This document shows, piece by piece, positions 17,737-26,236 of a DNA stretch of 64,000 nucleotides. The notes beneath the pieces were generated by a model. The model saw only the letters and a program-made list of their open reading frames with translations, was not told the origin of the DNA and searched no databases. Position numbers and translations under genes: made by a program. Each line of letters begins with the position of its first letter. Within the stretch, counting starts at the first letter, position 1. The DNA comes from Rheinheimera sp. MM224 (GTDB taxonomy: Bacteria > Pseudomonadota > Gammaproteobacteria > Enterobacterales > Alteromonadaceae): positions 2,294,001 to 2,358,000 of the forward strand of contig NZ_OX352320.1 of assembly GCF_947090785.1 (NCBI RefSeq), given 5' to 3'.

Positions 17737-19119
17737 TTAGTCTTCGTTTTTATCCAGAAAATCGCGGCGGGTCAGCTGGTATTTTGCCATTTTGTCGTAC
17801 AAGGTCTTGCGGGGCAAATCCAGCTCTGTCATCACAGCTTTAATCGCGCCTTTGTGCTGGTTTAACGCCTCTTCGAGCAGCATTTTTTCATAATACTCAA
17901 CCCGCTGTTGCAAACTCATGTTGCCTGTGATGCCATGCTCAGCTTTATGTGGCTGTTGGCTAAAGGCAATTTCGGCACCCATCAACACATAACGCTCGGC
18001 CATATTCCGCAGCTCACGCACATTGCCAGGCCATTGGTGCTGCGCTAATTGCTGCAACTCTACGTTTTGTAATGGAATATATTCTTTATGAAAACGCGCC
18101 GCAGCTATGCGGGCAAAATGCGAAAATAATAGAAACACATCGTCTTTGCGCTGACGTAAGGCTGGCAGGTGTAAATCCACTAAAGACAAGCGGTAATACA
18201 AGTCGCTTCGAAACTCGCCTGTGGCTGCCAGTTGTTTTAAGTCTGCTTTACTGGCCGCTATCACCCTTATATCAAGGTCTATCGCCTGGTTTGAACCCAA
18301 GCGGGTGACTTTACGTTCTTCCAGTACCCGTAGCAGTTTGACCTGCAAAGACAGAGGCGTACTTTCTATTTCATCCAGCAGCAAAGTTCCACCGTTGGCA
18401 AATTCAAACTTGCCAATGCGCTTTTTATCCGCACCGGTAAAAGCACCGGCTTCAGCACCAAACAGCTCACTTTCAATCAACTGATCCGGAATTGCACCAC
18501 AGTTGATGGCGACAAAATTGTGTTGACGTCTGTCGCTTTGTTCATGCAGATAACGCGCGACCAGTTCTTTTCCGGTGCCGGTTTCACCATAAATCAGCAC
18601 GTCAGCAGGAGCATTGATCACCGCATCCAAAGTGCGACGCAGCTGCTGCATAGCCGGACTTTGCCCTAAGATCCGTAAACCTGGTTGCTGTTCCCGTTCG
18701 ACTGCTGCTTTTAACTGACGGTTTTCCAGTACTAAATGACGTTTCTCCAAAGCACGGCGGCTGACCTCCACCAGGTGATCGTTATCAAAGGGTTTTTCCA
18801 GAAAATCATAGGCGCCTTGTTGCATCGCTTTCACCGCAAGGGATACAGCGCCATAACCTGTCAGCATTACGACCGGGATTTCGGCGTCAATGGTATGAAT
18901 TTTCTGCAGCAATTCCAGACCGTTTAAAGCAGGCATATGCATATCGGTAATGACGATGCCGCTGAATCTTGTATTGATGCGACTTAAGACTTCACCTGGG
19001 TTGGCTGTGGTGACACAAGGCAAATCTTCCAGTTTAAACAGCTGACCGACTGCGCTTCGAATATCGGCTTCATCGTCAATAAAAATAATAGCTGGAAGCT
19101 GCTGCTCTATGTTTGTCAT
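17737..19119 (-). CDS. dctD: DctD-type sigma-54-dependent response regulator
   Basis: NtrC-family activator that, once phosphorylated by DctB, opens sigma-54 promoters. The receiver domain (1-125) has D15/D16, phospho-acceptor D59 (VITDMHMP) and K109. The AAA+ domain (about 150-385) has Walker A GETGTGKE at 178-185 and the sigma-54 contact loop GAFTGA at 225-230. A Fis-type HTH closes the protein (LNQHKGAIKAVMTELDLPRKTLYDK region, about 415-450). It starts directly next to the dctB stop codon. The expected target is the sigma-54 promoter upstream of dctA, about 130 bases from the end of dctD. Confidence 0.95.
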   Translation of the reverse strand: MTNIEQQLPAIIFIDDEADIRSAVGQLFKLEDLPCVTTANPGEVLSRINTRFSGIVITDMHMPALNGLELLQKIHTIDAEIPVVMLTGYGAVSLAVKAMQQGAYDFLEKPFDNDHLVEVSRRALEKRHLVLENRQLKAAVEREQQPGLRILGQSPAMQQLRRTLDAVINAPADVLIYGETGTGKELVARYLHEQSDRRQHNFVAINCGAIPDQLIESELFGAEAGAFTGADKKRIGKFEFANGGTLLLDEIESTPLSLQVKLLRVLEERKVTRLGSNQAIDLDIRVIAASKADLKQLAATGEFRSDLYYRLSLVDLHLPALRQRKDDVFLLFSHFARIAAARFHKEYIPLQNVELQQLAQHQWPGNVRELRNMAERYVLMGAEIAFSQQPHKAEHGITGNMSLQQRVEYYEKMLLEEALNQHKGAIKAVMTELDLPRKTLYDKMAKYQLTRRDFLDKNED

Positions 19120-20913
19120 TTAAGACCCCGTTGTCGCTATCAAAAGCACGATAATAAACTCAGCTCCACCTTGTGGGGCGTTACGCACCTCAAGCTGACC
19201 ACCAAAAGATTGCACTATACGTTGGGAGATGGAAAGGCCTAAACCGAGACCGTCCCGTTGTTTGGTGCTAAAAAAAGCCTCAAATATGCGTTCTAAATGA
19301 TGAGGCTCTATACCAGGGCCCTGATCACGGATATGAATGCTGACCTGTTGTGCTTGTGTTCTGACCGCAATATGAAAGGCTGCATCTGCTTGTCCTGCCA
19401 TGGCCTGCACGCCATTGGTCAGAATATTCACCAGCACTTGCTCCAGCTGAATGCTGTCTGCCAGAACCAAAGGGGACTGTTCAGGCAGTTGCAGTCGCAC
19501 TTTTACGCCTTGTTGCTGACACTGGTGTTTCACTATACCCAGCGCGTCCAGCACGAGTTTATTAACCTGCACCAGCTGGTTTTTGCCAGAGCTTTTACGG
19601 CTGAAATCTTTAAACTGTGCCACTATCACACTTAAGCGTTGCATCAATTGCCGCATGGCCTGGATATTTGTCTTGGCGTCATCCAGATAACCTTTGTCGA
19701 TCAGCTTTTCTGTGGTTTGAGCGTAGCTTTGCAACGCCGTCAGCGGCTGATTTAATTCATGATTCAGTGAAGCAGACAAAGCGCCTATAGTGGCGAGTTT
19801 AGCCGTTTGTACCAGATGCTGTTCGGTTTGGGCCAGCTCGGTTTCAGTTTGCTCACGTCGCTCAATCTGACGTATGAGCTGCCTGTTGGTTTCTGCCAAA
19901 TCTTTAGTACGGGCTATCACCCTTTGTTCCAGTTGCTGATTATGTTGCAGTAACTGTAGATGACGTTTTTTTCGTTCGCGCCGCACCCAAATCGCCAGTA
20001 AGGCAGAGCTGTAGACTAACGTCACCAGCAACAAGGCTGACCACAATGCTGATTGTTGTGGGGCAGGAGAGGCCAATACTGTTAAGGTCCAGCCAAATTC
20101 AGGCAAAGTCCGCTGGTAGGGTAAAAAACTCAGGATTTTATTTTCAATAGGTAAACGCCACAGCGGGTAAGCGGGTGCAAGCAAGGCGGAACCCACTGCA
20201 TAGTGCATAGGTTCTATCGCCTGAGTGATGTAACGTTGTTGCTCTGATGCACTTAGAGGCTTGCCGGTCAAGCTGGTTAAACGCCACTGTGGCACATCAG
20301 ACAAAAACACCTCATCGCTTTGCCCCGTCACCATAAAATGGCTGTCCGCTAAACCTGCGATTTGTTGCTGATGCTGCTCTATGGGCTCCAAATCCACTTT
20401 GGCTACCATCACAGCCTGGATCTGTCCTTTGATACGAACAGGCACGCTGTAGTAATAACCCCGGCGTTCACTGGTATGGCCCAAAGCGTAATATTGCGCA
20501 TCCTGACCAGCCAACGCATCCTGGACATAAGGCCTGAAACCAAAATCACGGCCCAGATAATAAATTCTTCCGTTGGCATTGGAGCTGGCTATGACTATGC
20601 CTGATGGATTCACCAGATATAAATCAGCGACATCGGCACTTCGTTGCAATTGAAATAAATATTGATTCAGCTGATCTGCACTATCCGGCAGCTCTTGTAA
20701 TAACGACTGCAGCAAGCCTGAATTCGCGATCTGCTTTGGTAAGTCAGCGTAGCGGCCTATTTCATAACGAATAAATGCAGCGAGGTTGTCACTTTGATGC
20801 TGAGCTTTGACTGCAAGCTGGCGATAGTTCCAATGCTGAGCAGCAGAGGCTGCCAGTAGCAATACCAGCAGATAACCACAAAGCAGCAGGAACCAGCGCA
20901 GCTGTTTACTCAT
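19120..20913 (-). CDS. dctB: DctB-type sensor histidine kinase
   Basis: Membrane sensor for external C4-dicarboxylates. The 597 residues hold a first transmembrane helix (about 6-26), a periplasmic double-Cache-like sensor (27-285) and a second helix (about 289-309). A coiled-coil linker then leads to a HisKA domain with H385 in LNHELNQPLTAL, and the HATPase domain has N box ILTNGVQAM, G1 DQGPGI and G2 GLGLGLSIS. It overlaps the rluF stop codon by one base (TAATG) and directly abuts dctD. Both junctions point to coupled translation. Confidence 0.94.
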   Translation of the reverse strand: MSKQLRWFLLLCGYLLVLLLAASAAQHWNYRQLAVKAQHQSDNLAAFIRYEIGRYADLPKQIANSGLLQSLLQELPDSADQLNQYLFQLQRSADVADLYLVNPSGIVIASSNANGRIYYLGRDFGFRPYVQDALAGQDAQYYALGHTSERRGYYYSVPVRIKGQIQAVMVAKVDLEPIEQHQQQIAGLADSHFMVTGQSDEVFLSDVPQWRLTSLTGKPLSASEQQRYITQAIEPMHYAVGSALLAPAYPLWRLPIENKILSFLPYQRTLPEFGWTLTVLASPAPQQSALWSALLLVTLVYSSALLAIWVRRERKKRHLQLLQHNQQLEQRVIARTKDLAETNRQLIRQIERREQTETELAQTEQHLVQTAKLATIGALSASLNHELNQPLTALQSYAQTTEKLIDKGYLDDAKTNIQAMRQLMQRLSVIVAQFKDFSRKSSGKNQLVQVNKLVLDALGIVKHQCQQQGVKVRLQLPEQSPLVLADSIQLEQVLVNILTNGVQAMAGQADAAFHIAVRTQAQQVSIHIRDQGPGIEPHHLERIFEAFFSTKQRDGLGLGLSISQRIVQSFGGQLEVRNAPQGGAEFIIVLLIATTGS

Positions 20914-21734
20914 TAGCTGTGTCTTTGAGTTGTGTTGGCTTTTGGTGCTGCCAAAACCGAAGCTTCTTCCGTTTTACTGGAACTTAATAGTTTAGACTCC
21001 AACTCCGCCATTTCAGACTGAGTTAGTTCACGGTACTGACCGGCTTTTAACTCAGCCAGGCGCACATTCATAATGCGAATCCGCTTTAATTTAGTGACGT
21101 TAAAGCCTAAAAACTCCGTCATACGGCGAATTTGACGGTTCAGGCCCTGTGTCAAAATGATATTAAAGGTTTGGCGGGAAATTTGTTTAACCTGACAAGG
21201 CAAAGTAATGGTCTCAAGGATAGGCACACCAGAGGCCATCTTGCGCAGAAACTGCTCTGTAATAGGCTTGTCGACCGTAACCACATATTCTTTTTCATGC
21301 TCGTTGCCAGCACGCAGAATTTTATTAACTATGTCGCCGTCGTTGGTCAAAAATATCAGGCCTTCAGACTCTTTATCCAGACGACCTATAGGAAAAATAC
21401 GTTCAGGATAGCCCATGGCGTCTATGATATTGCCTTTGACATCCAGCTCAGTAGTGCAGGTAATACCCACAGCTTTATGGTAGGCCAGATAAACCCGGCG
21501 CGGTTTGGCTTTCAGCGGCATGCCTTGCACCAGCACCTGATCCTGTTCTGAGACTTTGGTACCTAGCGTGCCCACTTGACCGTTCACAGTCACCAGACCT
21601 TGTTCAATCAGCTTATCTGCTTCACGGCGTGAACAAAAACCTGTGTCACTAATAAATTTATTTAAACGAAACAATGTAGTTTGGTCCACAGCATGACACC
21701 CGGCAGTTGAAAAAGGACGATAGTTTAGGTGCAC
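20913..21734 (-). CDS. rluF: 23S rRNA pseudouridine synthase RluF
   Basis: Makes pseudouridine near position 2604 of 23S rRNA in E. coli. An N-terminal S4 domain (RLNKFISDTGFCSRREAD) is followed by the RsuA/RluB/E/F catalytic domain, with nucleophilic aspartate D120 in GRLDKESEGL. Further RluF-like stretches are AGNEHEKEYVVTVDKPI and LTQGLNRQIRRM. The start is uncertain. The listed GTG at 21734 gives 273 residues; a GTG at 21689 would better match the short leader of E. coli RluF. It sits upstream of dctB with a one-base overlap. Confidence 0.92.
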   Translation of the reverse strand: MHLNYRPFSTAGCHAVDQTTLFRLNKFISDTGFCSRREADKLIEQGLVTVNGQVGTLGTKVSEQDQVLVQGMPLKAKPRRVYLAYHKAVGITCTTELDVKGNIIDAMGYPERIFPIGRLDKESEGLIFLTNDGDIVNKILRAGNEHEKEYVVTVDKPITEQFLRKMASGVPILETITLPCQVKQISRQTFNIILTQGLNRQIRRMTEFLGFNVTKLKRIRIMNVRLAELKAGQYRELTQSEMAELESKLLSSSKTEEASVLAAPKANTTQRHS

Positions 21735-21845
21735 AATGCATCAGGGGCAAGGCTGGTGTTTATTTTAGAGCAGAAAACTGGCGGGGTCTTGGCAAGGCGA
21801 CCAGATCAGGTAAACTTGCTGCTCACTATTTAGAAGGGACCACTG

Positions 21846-22808
21846 ATGTTACCTATTCAGCATTATTTCCCCAAAGCCGATGCCTTAGTTTATGGTTGCA
21901 TGGGATTGGGTGGCAGTTGGGATCAACCCACCACCAGTAAAGAACAACGTGATTTATCTTTTACCGCTATAGATGCGGCTCTGGAAGCCAATATTCGCTT
22001 TTTTGATCATGCGGATATTTACACTCGCGGTAAAGCAGAAGCTGTGTTTGGTGAGTATCTTGCTGCTCATTCCGGCTTACGTGAAAAGCTGATACTACAA
22101 AGTAAATGTGCCATCCGCTTTGCCGATGCAACCGGAGTTGGGCGTTATGATTTTAGTAAAAGTTATATTGTTGAATCTGTGCACCAGTCGCTAAAACGAC
22201 TGCAAACCGACTATTTAGATATTTTGTTGCTGCACAGACCGGATCAACTGATGTTGATTGACGAAGTGGCCGAAGCTTTCGCAGAGCTGAAACAACAAGG
22301 TAAAGTGAAGGCTTTTGGTGTCTCCAATTTTGGTTGGCCACAAATGCAGTTGCTGCAGTCTGTATTGCCCGATCCTTTGGTGGCGAATCAGCTGCAAATG
22401 AGCCTGAACGACTTAAACTGGCTGGAGCAAAACGTACTGACGGCTATGCCGGATGGGGCTGCTCATCATTACAGTTACGGCACAGTCGAATACTGTCAGT
22501 TACACAAAGTGCAACTGCAAGCCTGGGGCAGCCTGGCGCAAGGTCTGTTTACTGGTGGCCGAACTCCTGAAACTGCCGCCCAGCAGGCGACAGCTGCATT
22601 AGTTGCTTCGTTAGCAGCGGATTATCAAACCAGTCCTGAAGCTATAGCTCTGGCATTTTTGCTGAAACACCCCGCAGGTATTCAGCCTGTGATAGGCACA
22701 ACCTCGCCAGCTCGTATTGTCGCTTGCCAGAAAGCCTTAACCGTCAACTTAAGTCGTGAACACTGGTATGCGCTTTATGTTGCTGCCAGAGGTAAGGCTT
22801 TACCTTAA
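21846..22808 (+). CDS. Aldo/keto reductase, YdhF-like
   Basis: NADPH-dependent oxidoreductase with a TIM-barrel fold; the natural substrate is unknown. The catalytic tetrad is complete: D54 and Y59 (FDHADIY), K87 (LQSKCAI) and H130 (LLLHRPD). The C-terminal cofactor-binding part has VIGTTSPARI. The overall pattern resembles E. coli YdhF. The 320-residue length is normal. The gene is transcribed alone, divergent from rluF and convergent with the phosphatase gene, with a bidirectional terminator between. Confidence 0.9.
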   Translation: MLPIQHYFPKADALVYGCMGLGGSWDQPTTSKEQRDLSFTAIDAALEANIRFFDHADIYTRGKAEAVFGEYLAAHSGLREKLILQSKCAIRFADATGVGRYDFSKSYIVESVHQSLKRLQTDYLDILLLHRPDQLMLIDEVAEAFAELKQQGKVKAFGVSNFGWPQMQLLQSVLPDPLVANQLQMSLNDLNWLEQNVLTAMPDGAAHHYSYGTVEYCQLHKVQLQAWGSLAQGLFTGGRTPETAAQQATAALVASLAADYQTSPEAIALAFLLKHPAGIQPVIGTTSPARIVACQKALTVNLSREHWYALYVAARGKALP

Positions 22809-22821
22809 TCTCTTCGTGATG

Positions 22822-22846
22822 AAAAAAAGGGCCATCAGGCCCTTTT
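22822..22846. terminator. Bidirectional terminator
   Basis: AAAAGGGCC / GGCCCTTTT with loop ATCA. A and T runs on either side serve the two convergent genes. Confidence 0.85.
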
Positions 22847-22865
22847 AAATTGGAACCAGAAACCA

Positions 22866-23693
22866 CTACTTAGTTTCTGGCACAGACTGCAAATACTGGC
22901 TGTTTGGCTGCTTTAAAATAGTCTGCCAGGAACCGTAAGTCGGGTTGGCCAATACAAACCATTTTGCGCCCCAATAGTCCTGGTACTTGTCCACCAAGGC
23001 TGATCGTTGTTCAGGCGTAATATTTTTCTTCACGTCCGGCAGGAAATCGCCAAAGTCATCACCAATCGACATTAAAATACGGAAATCTTTGGCAGCAAGC
23101 AGTCGGCGGCTTTCTTTTTCGCTGCTCCAGCCTTTTTGTTCTGACTTTAACCAGATTTGCGAGGCGTCAATTTTTGCTATACCTACGGCTTTTAAGTTAC
23201 GCAGCGTATCGGTTTTTTGTGGGCAGCTGTCATTGGAGCCAACTCGCTTTTCACACTCACGATTACTGATATATAGCACCTTCACACCAGCAGCTTCGGC
23301 TTTATTCACAAAAGAGACAGCGCCTGGTACTGCTTTGGCTGCGGCCATGGCAACCCATTGATCCCAACGTTTTGGATCATAACCCAGATTCAATAAAACG
23401 CCTTGGGCAGCTGTGGGTGAGTTATCCAGAATAGTCTCGTCTATATCAACAATAATGGCCATAGGGAGCTGCTGATAGGCAGAGTTTTGCTGTGGCAGCG
23501 CTGTCCAGTTTTTATCAGCTATAGCATGAGGCAACTGCAATGCAGCGGTCTGATACGTCTGAATGGCACTGGCTTTAAATTCGGCTGAGGTTTGATACCA
23601 CAAGGTGGCGTTCATATTGTCGTGCGCATCAGCGTAGCAAGCAAAAGAGGACAGCATCAGGCCGCCCAGCAGTAAGGAAATGGATAGTTTCAT
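22866..23693 (-). CDS. e(P4)-type acid phosphatase / 5'-nucleotidase, HAD superfamily
   Basis: Exported class C-type acid phosphatase related to Haemophilus lipoprotein e(P4). It releases phosphate from nucleotides such as NMN or AMP in the periplasm or on the outer membrane. The signal peptide is residues 1 to about 21 (LLLGGLMLSSFACYADA). The cysteine context SFAC is a poor lipobox, so lipidation is uncertain. HAD motif I is VDIDETILDN, and further HAD motifs include LYISNRE and the acidic SIGDDFGDF. The length of 275 residues matches the family. Confidence 0.9.
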   Translation of the reverse strand: MKLSISLLLGGLMLSSFACYADAHDNMNATLWYQTSAEFKASAIQTYQTAALQLPHAIADKNWTALPQQNSAYQQLPMAIIVDIDETILDNSPTAAQGVLLNLGYDPKRWDQWVAMAAAKAVPGAVSFVNKAEAAGVKVLYISNRECEKRVGSNDSCPQKTDTLRNLKAVGIAKIDASQIWLKSEQKGWSSEKESRRLLAAKDFRILMSIGDDFGDFLPDVKKNITPEQRSALVDKYQDYWGAKWFVLANPTYGSWQTILKQPNSQYLQSVPETK

Positions 23694-23738
23694 TCGAGGC
23701 TCCGTGAATAAAAAATTTGCAGATGAAAAGGTTCAAAT

Positions 23739-23766
23739 AAAAAAAGCCCCCGCACTGCGGAGGCCT
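23739..23766 (-). terminator. Terminator after the tubulin-like gene
   Basis: Minus strand GCCTCCGC / GCGGGGGC stem (one mismatch), loop AGT, then seven T residues, directly after the stop codon. Confidence 0.8.
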
Positions 23767-23771
23767 TATGC

Positions 23772-25982
23772 TTAGGCTTTATCCGCACCGGGATCAGCTT
23801 TTGCTGCTTTGTCAGACTGCTTGTCTGAAAGGTTATTCAGTGAAATAACCTTGGTTTTACTGATCTTATGACGATAAATCTCACGCAGATAATGAATGGA
23901 CTTTTTCACACTGTCGCGGGATAAACGAATGTCATTAATAGAGACAAACTTGTCTTTATTACGGATCAGCTCACGGTATTTTTTCTCGTACATTGGTTTG
24001 ATCGCATACCAATTGGTATCGAGAATTTTTGCTGGATTTTCAAACTCATGCAGCATGCCGTCCAAACGCTCTTCATCGAAGTGTTCATCACGGATAAAGT
24101 CCAGCATGGCTTTGTCCAACGAATCATTAAAGCGATAGTCGTCTTTGGCGAAACAACGTTTGATAAAAGACACAATCAGCGTCAGGAAGTCGTCACTTAA
24201 ACACGGACTTTTTACAATCAATGTGGTCAGCGAGATATTCGCTGAAGCGCCAATCACCAGTGCATAGCGCTTTAAGGTGGTGTTTGGGAACAAGGTGTTT
24301 AAATGGCTCTTCAGGCGATTTAAATCCATGTAAGACAGTTTGTAGTCTTTTGGCAACGAAATAATAGAGACGACTGACGAACAGTTCTTAAAGAAATGCA
24401 GGTCTTTTAAATCTTTTGGATCGTAGCCGCTTTTCACATAAGAAGCTAAAGCTTCACGGTAACGACCAGACTCTATAGGTAATAAACTGATGCCTTCAAT
24501 GGCCTGTGTCACTTTGTTAAAGTGGGGCAGGTCAATTGAGCGGAAAAACAGATCGTCAATGTTCAAACCACTGTTACTGTTTTTATCAAATAGTTTCAGT
24601 TTATCCACAGCTGCAGGAGTGCTTGGGATCACAGATTCAGCATAAGCGACGGCAACGGGGCCTGCCAGACTCATAAACAAGTCGTTGGCGTCTAAACGTA
24701 TGGTTTCACCAATGTCGATACCGGCACGGCGGAAATAGTTTTCGTCGTAATCTGTGGTCACAGCCTGAGCTGTTAGGATGTTGAAAATCTGCTGAGAAAT
24801 ATACTGGTTGGCATATTTTTCCATCGCATTCACATCAATATGCTGAATTTCACCATCATCGGTTTCTTCGGCATACCGCATAATGTCGTTAGAAATCAGC
24901 ATCATCGCGTTCCACGGACGGATGCGGTGCATCACACTGGATTCGTCGCTGTCTTCATTTTCCAGGTTGTAAGAGAAATCCCATTCTTCAGCCAGATACT
25001 TACATAACAAACGACCTGAGTTGATATGCAGAGCTTCTGACATCTCCACGCCATGGTCGGTAATATTCGGCAGAATACAGATACCGCTGGTGAATATAGG
25101 TTCAAATACAAAAGAGTGACCAGCGTTGGCTTCATTTTCCATTTCTGGTCTGGTGTCGAAGGTTTTGGCCATATAAGCGTATTGCTGAGCCAGGCCGAAT
25201 TCTGAGGCCATACCAGAACCTGTACCACCACCGGCGCTGAAAATATAGAAATACAAACGAGATTGGTTGGCTTTGATGCCACAGGAGTCAATCAGGTAAG
25301 AGTGAATGAATTTCCAATCCGGATTGGAAAACTTCTGCGTATCTTTGTTCAGAATGATTTTTGCTAAATACTGACCCAGAATCGGAGCGTTACCTGCACC
25401 ACCGGCATGGACTTCGGACAAGTCCATGATTTTCATTTTGTTGTAGTCTTGCAGAAAGTTAGATTTCTCACCTTTGTGGGAGAAACGAATACGGCCTTCA
25501 ATGTCTTTATCCAAATCCCCCAGCATCACCAAAGGTTCAATCAGGAACACAGGTTTTACCTGATGCGATTTATCCAGGTTTAAACCTTTTTTAATCCAAC
25601 GCACAGGGCGGTATTCGGTTTCTTTTTGCTGACGTTCTTCAATATTAAATTCGTTCATATAGAAACTGCGGGCGTTATATACAAGAGAAGCCACGTCCAG
25701 CGCTATGTTAGAGCCACATCGGCCTAAACCTATTAAACAGACCGAAGGAAATTGTTGCTGACGTCTGTTGGAGTCTTCGACCTCTGAAGCCGGAATAGGG
25801 AAGACACTGTTTCGTAAAGCATCCAGATTGGACAAAATCCGACTCAGATCGCGTTCAGTGAAATACATGTAGCGGCCTGAACCAAAATTCAGGTCAGCTT
25901 CAGTTTCAGTCGCAGAAAATGGACGCACTGTTAAATTGACATCATCTTTACCGGCGCTGCTTTTTATCACTTTTGTACTCAT
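23772..25982 (-). CDS. Tubulin/FtsZ-superfamily GTPase-like protein, divergent
   Basis: A 736-residue soluble protein carrying the tubulin signature: GGGTGSG at 251-257 inside FSAGGGTGSGMAS. Upstream, a glycine-rich nucleotide-binding loop GLGRCGSN lies at 85-92 in a typical Rossmann strand-loop (PSVCLIGLGRCGSN). A later GNAP region is at 198-200. It is about twice FtsZ length, with an 80-residue N-terminal extension and a long C-terminal region without recognisable domains ending in a charged, alanine-rich tail. No signal peptide or membrane helix is seen. It is not in a division (dcw) cluster and is transcribed alone. It may belong to the FtsZ-like families described by comparative genomics. 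Polymer formation is unproven. Confidence 0.75.
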   Translation of the reverse strand: MSTKVIKSSAGKDDVNLTVRPFSATETEADLNFGSGRYMYFTERDLSRILSNLDALRNSVFPIPASEVEDSNRRQQQFPSVCLIGLGRCGSNIALDVASLVYNARSFYMNEFNIEERQQKETEYRPVRWIKKGLNLDKSHQVKPVFLIEPLVMLGDLDKDIEGRIRFSHKGEKSNFLQDYNKMKIMDLSEVHAGGAGNAPILGQYLAKIILNKDTQKFSNPDWKFIHSYLIDSCGIKANQSRLYFYIFSAGGGTGSGMASEFGLAQQYAYMAKTFDTRPEMENEANAGHSFVFEPIFTSGICILPNITDHGVEMSEALHINSGRLLCKYLAEEWDFSYNLENEDSDESSVMHRIRPWNAMMLISNDIMRYAEETDDGEIQHIDVNAMEKYANQYISQQIFNILTAQAVTTDYDENYFRRAGIDIGETIRLDANDLFMSLAGPVAVAYAESVIPSTPAAVDKLKLFDKNSNSGLNIDDLFFRSIDLPHFNKVTQAIEGISLLPIESGRYREALASYVKSGYDPKDLKDLHFFKNCSSVVSIISLPKDYKLSYMDLNRLKSHLNTLFPNTTLKRYALVIGASANISLTTLIVKSPCLSDDFLTLIVSFIKRCFAKDDYRFNDSLDKAMLDFIRDEHFDEERLDGMLHEFENPAKILDTNWYAIKPMYEKKYRELIRNKDKFVSINDIRLSRDSVKKSIHYLREIYRHKISKTKVISLNNLSDKQSDKAAKADPGADKA

Positions 25983-26165
25983 GGATGACCTTCCGGGCTA
26001 TTTTTATTGTTCTTAGCTGCTATTTATTCAAGTCATAAACATAGACTTAGCTGTCTATTATTACAATTGGCATCAATAACAGTACAGCAAAATCATCGAA
26101 GAGAATTGAACTTTTTGATAATCAGGAAAATAAAACTGAAAAAGTCCGCAATTGCGCAAAAATAA

Positions 26166-26211
26166 ATGGGATCAGAAGCTGTCGATTTTAGTTTTTTGCC
26201 TCTGATCCCAT
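26166..26211. repeat. Palindromic intergenic element (GGGATCAGA arms)
   Basis: 11-base perfect arms ATGGGATCAGA / TCTGATCCCAT around a 24-base loop, between the ETF-QO gene and the tubulin-like gene. The arm resembles the GGGxCAGA arms of REP-like palindromes and the hairpin at 58454. Confidence 0.6.
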
Positions 26212-26236
26212 CCCCCTGACCGTTACATATTTGGCC

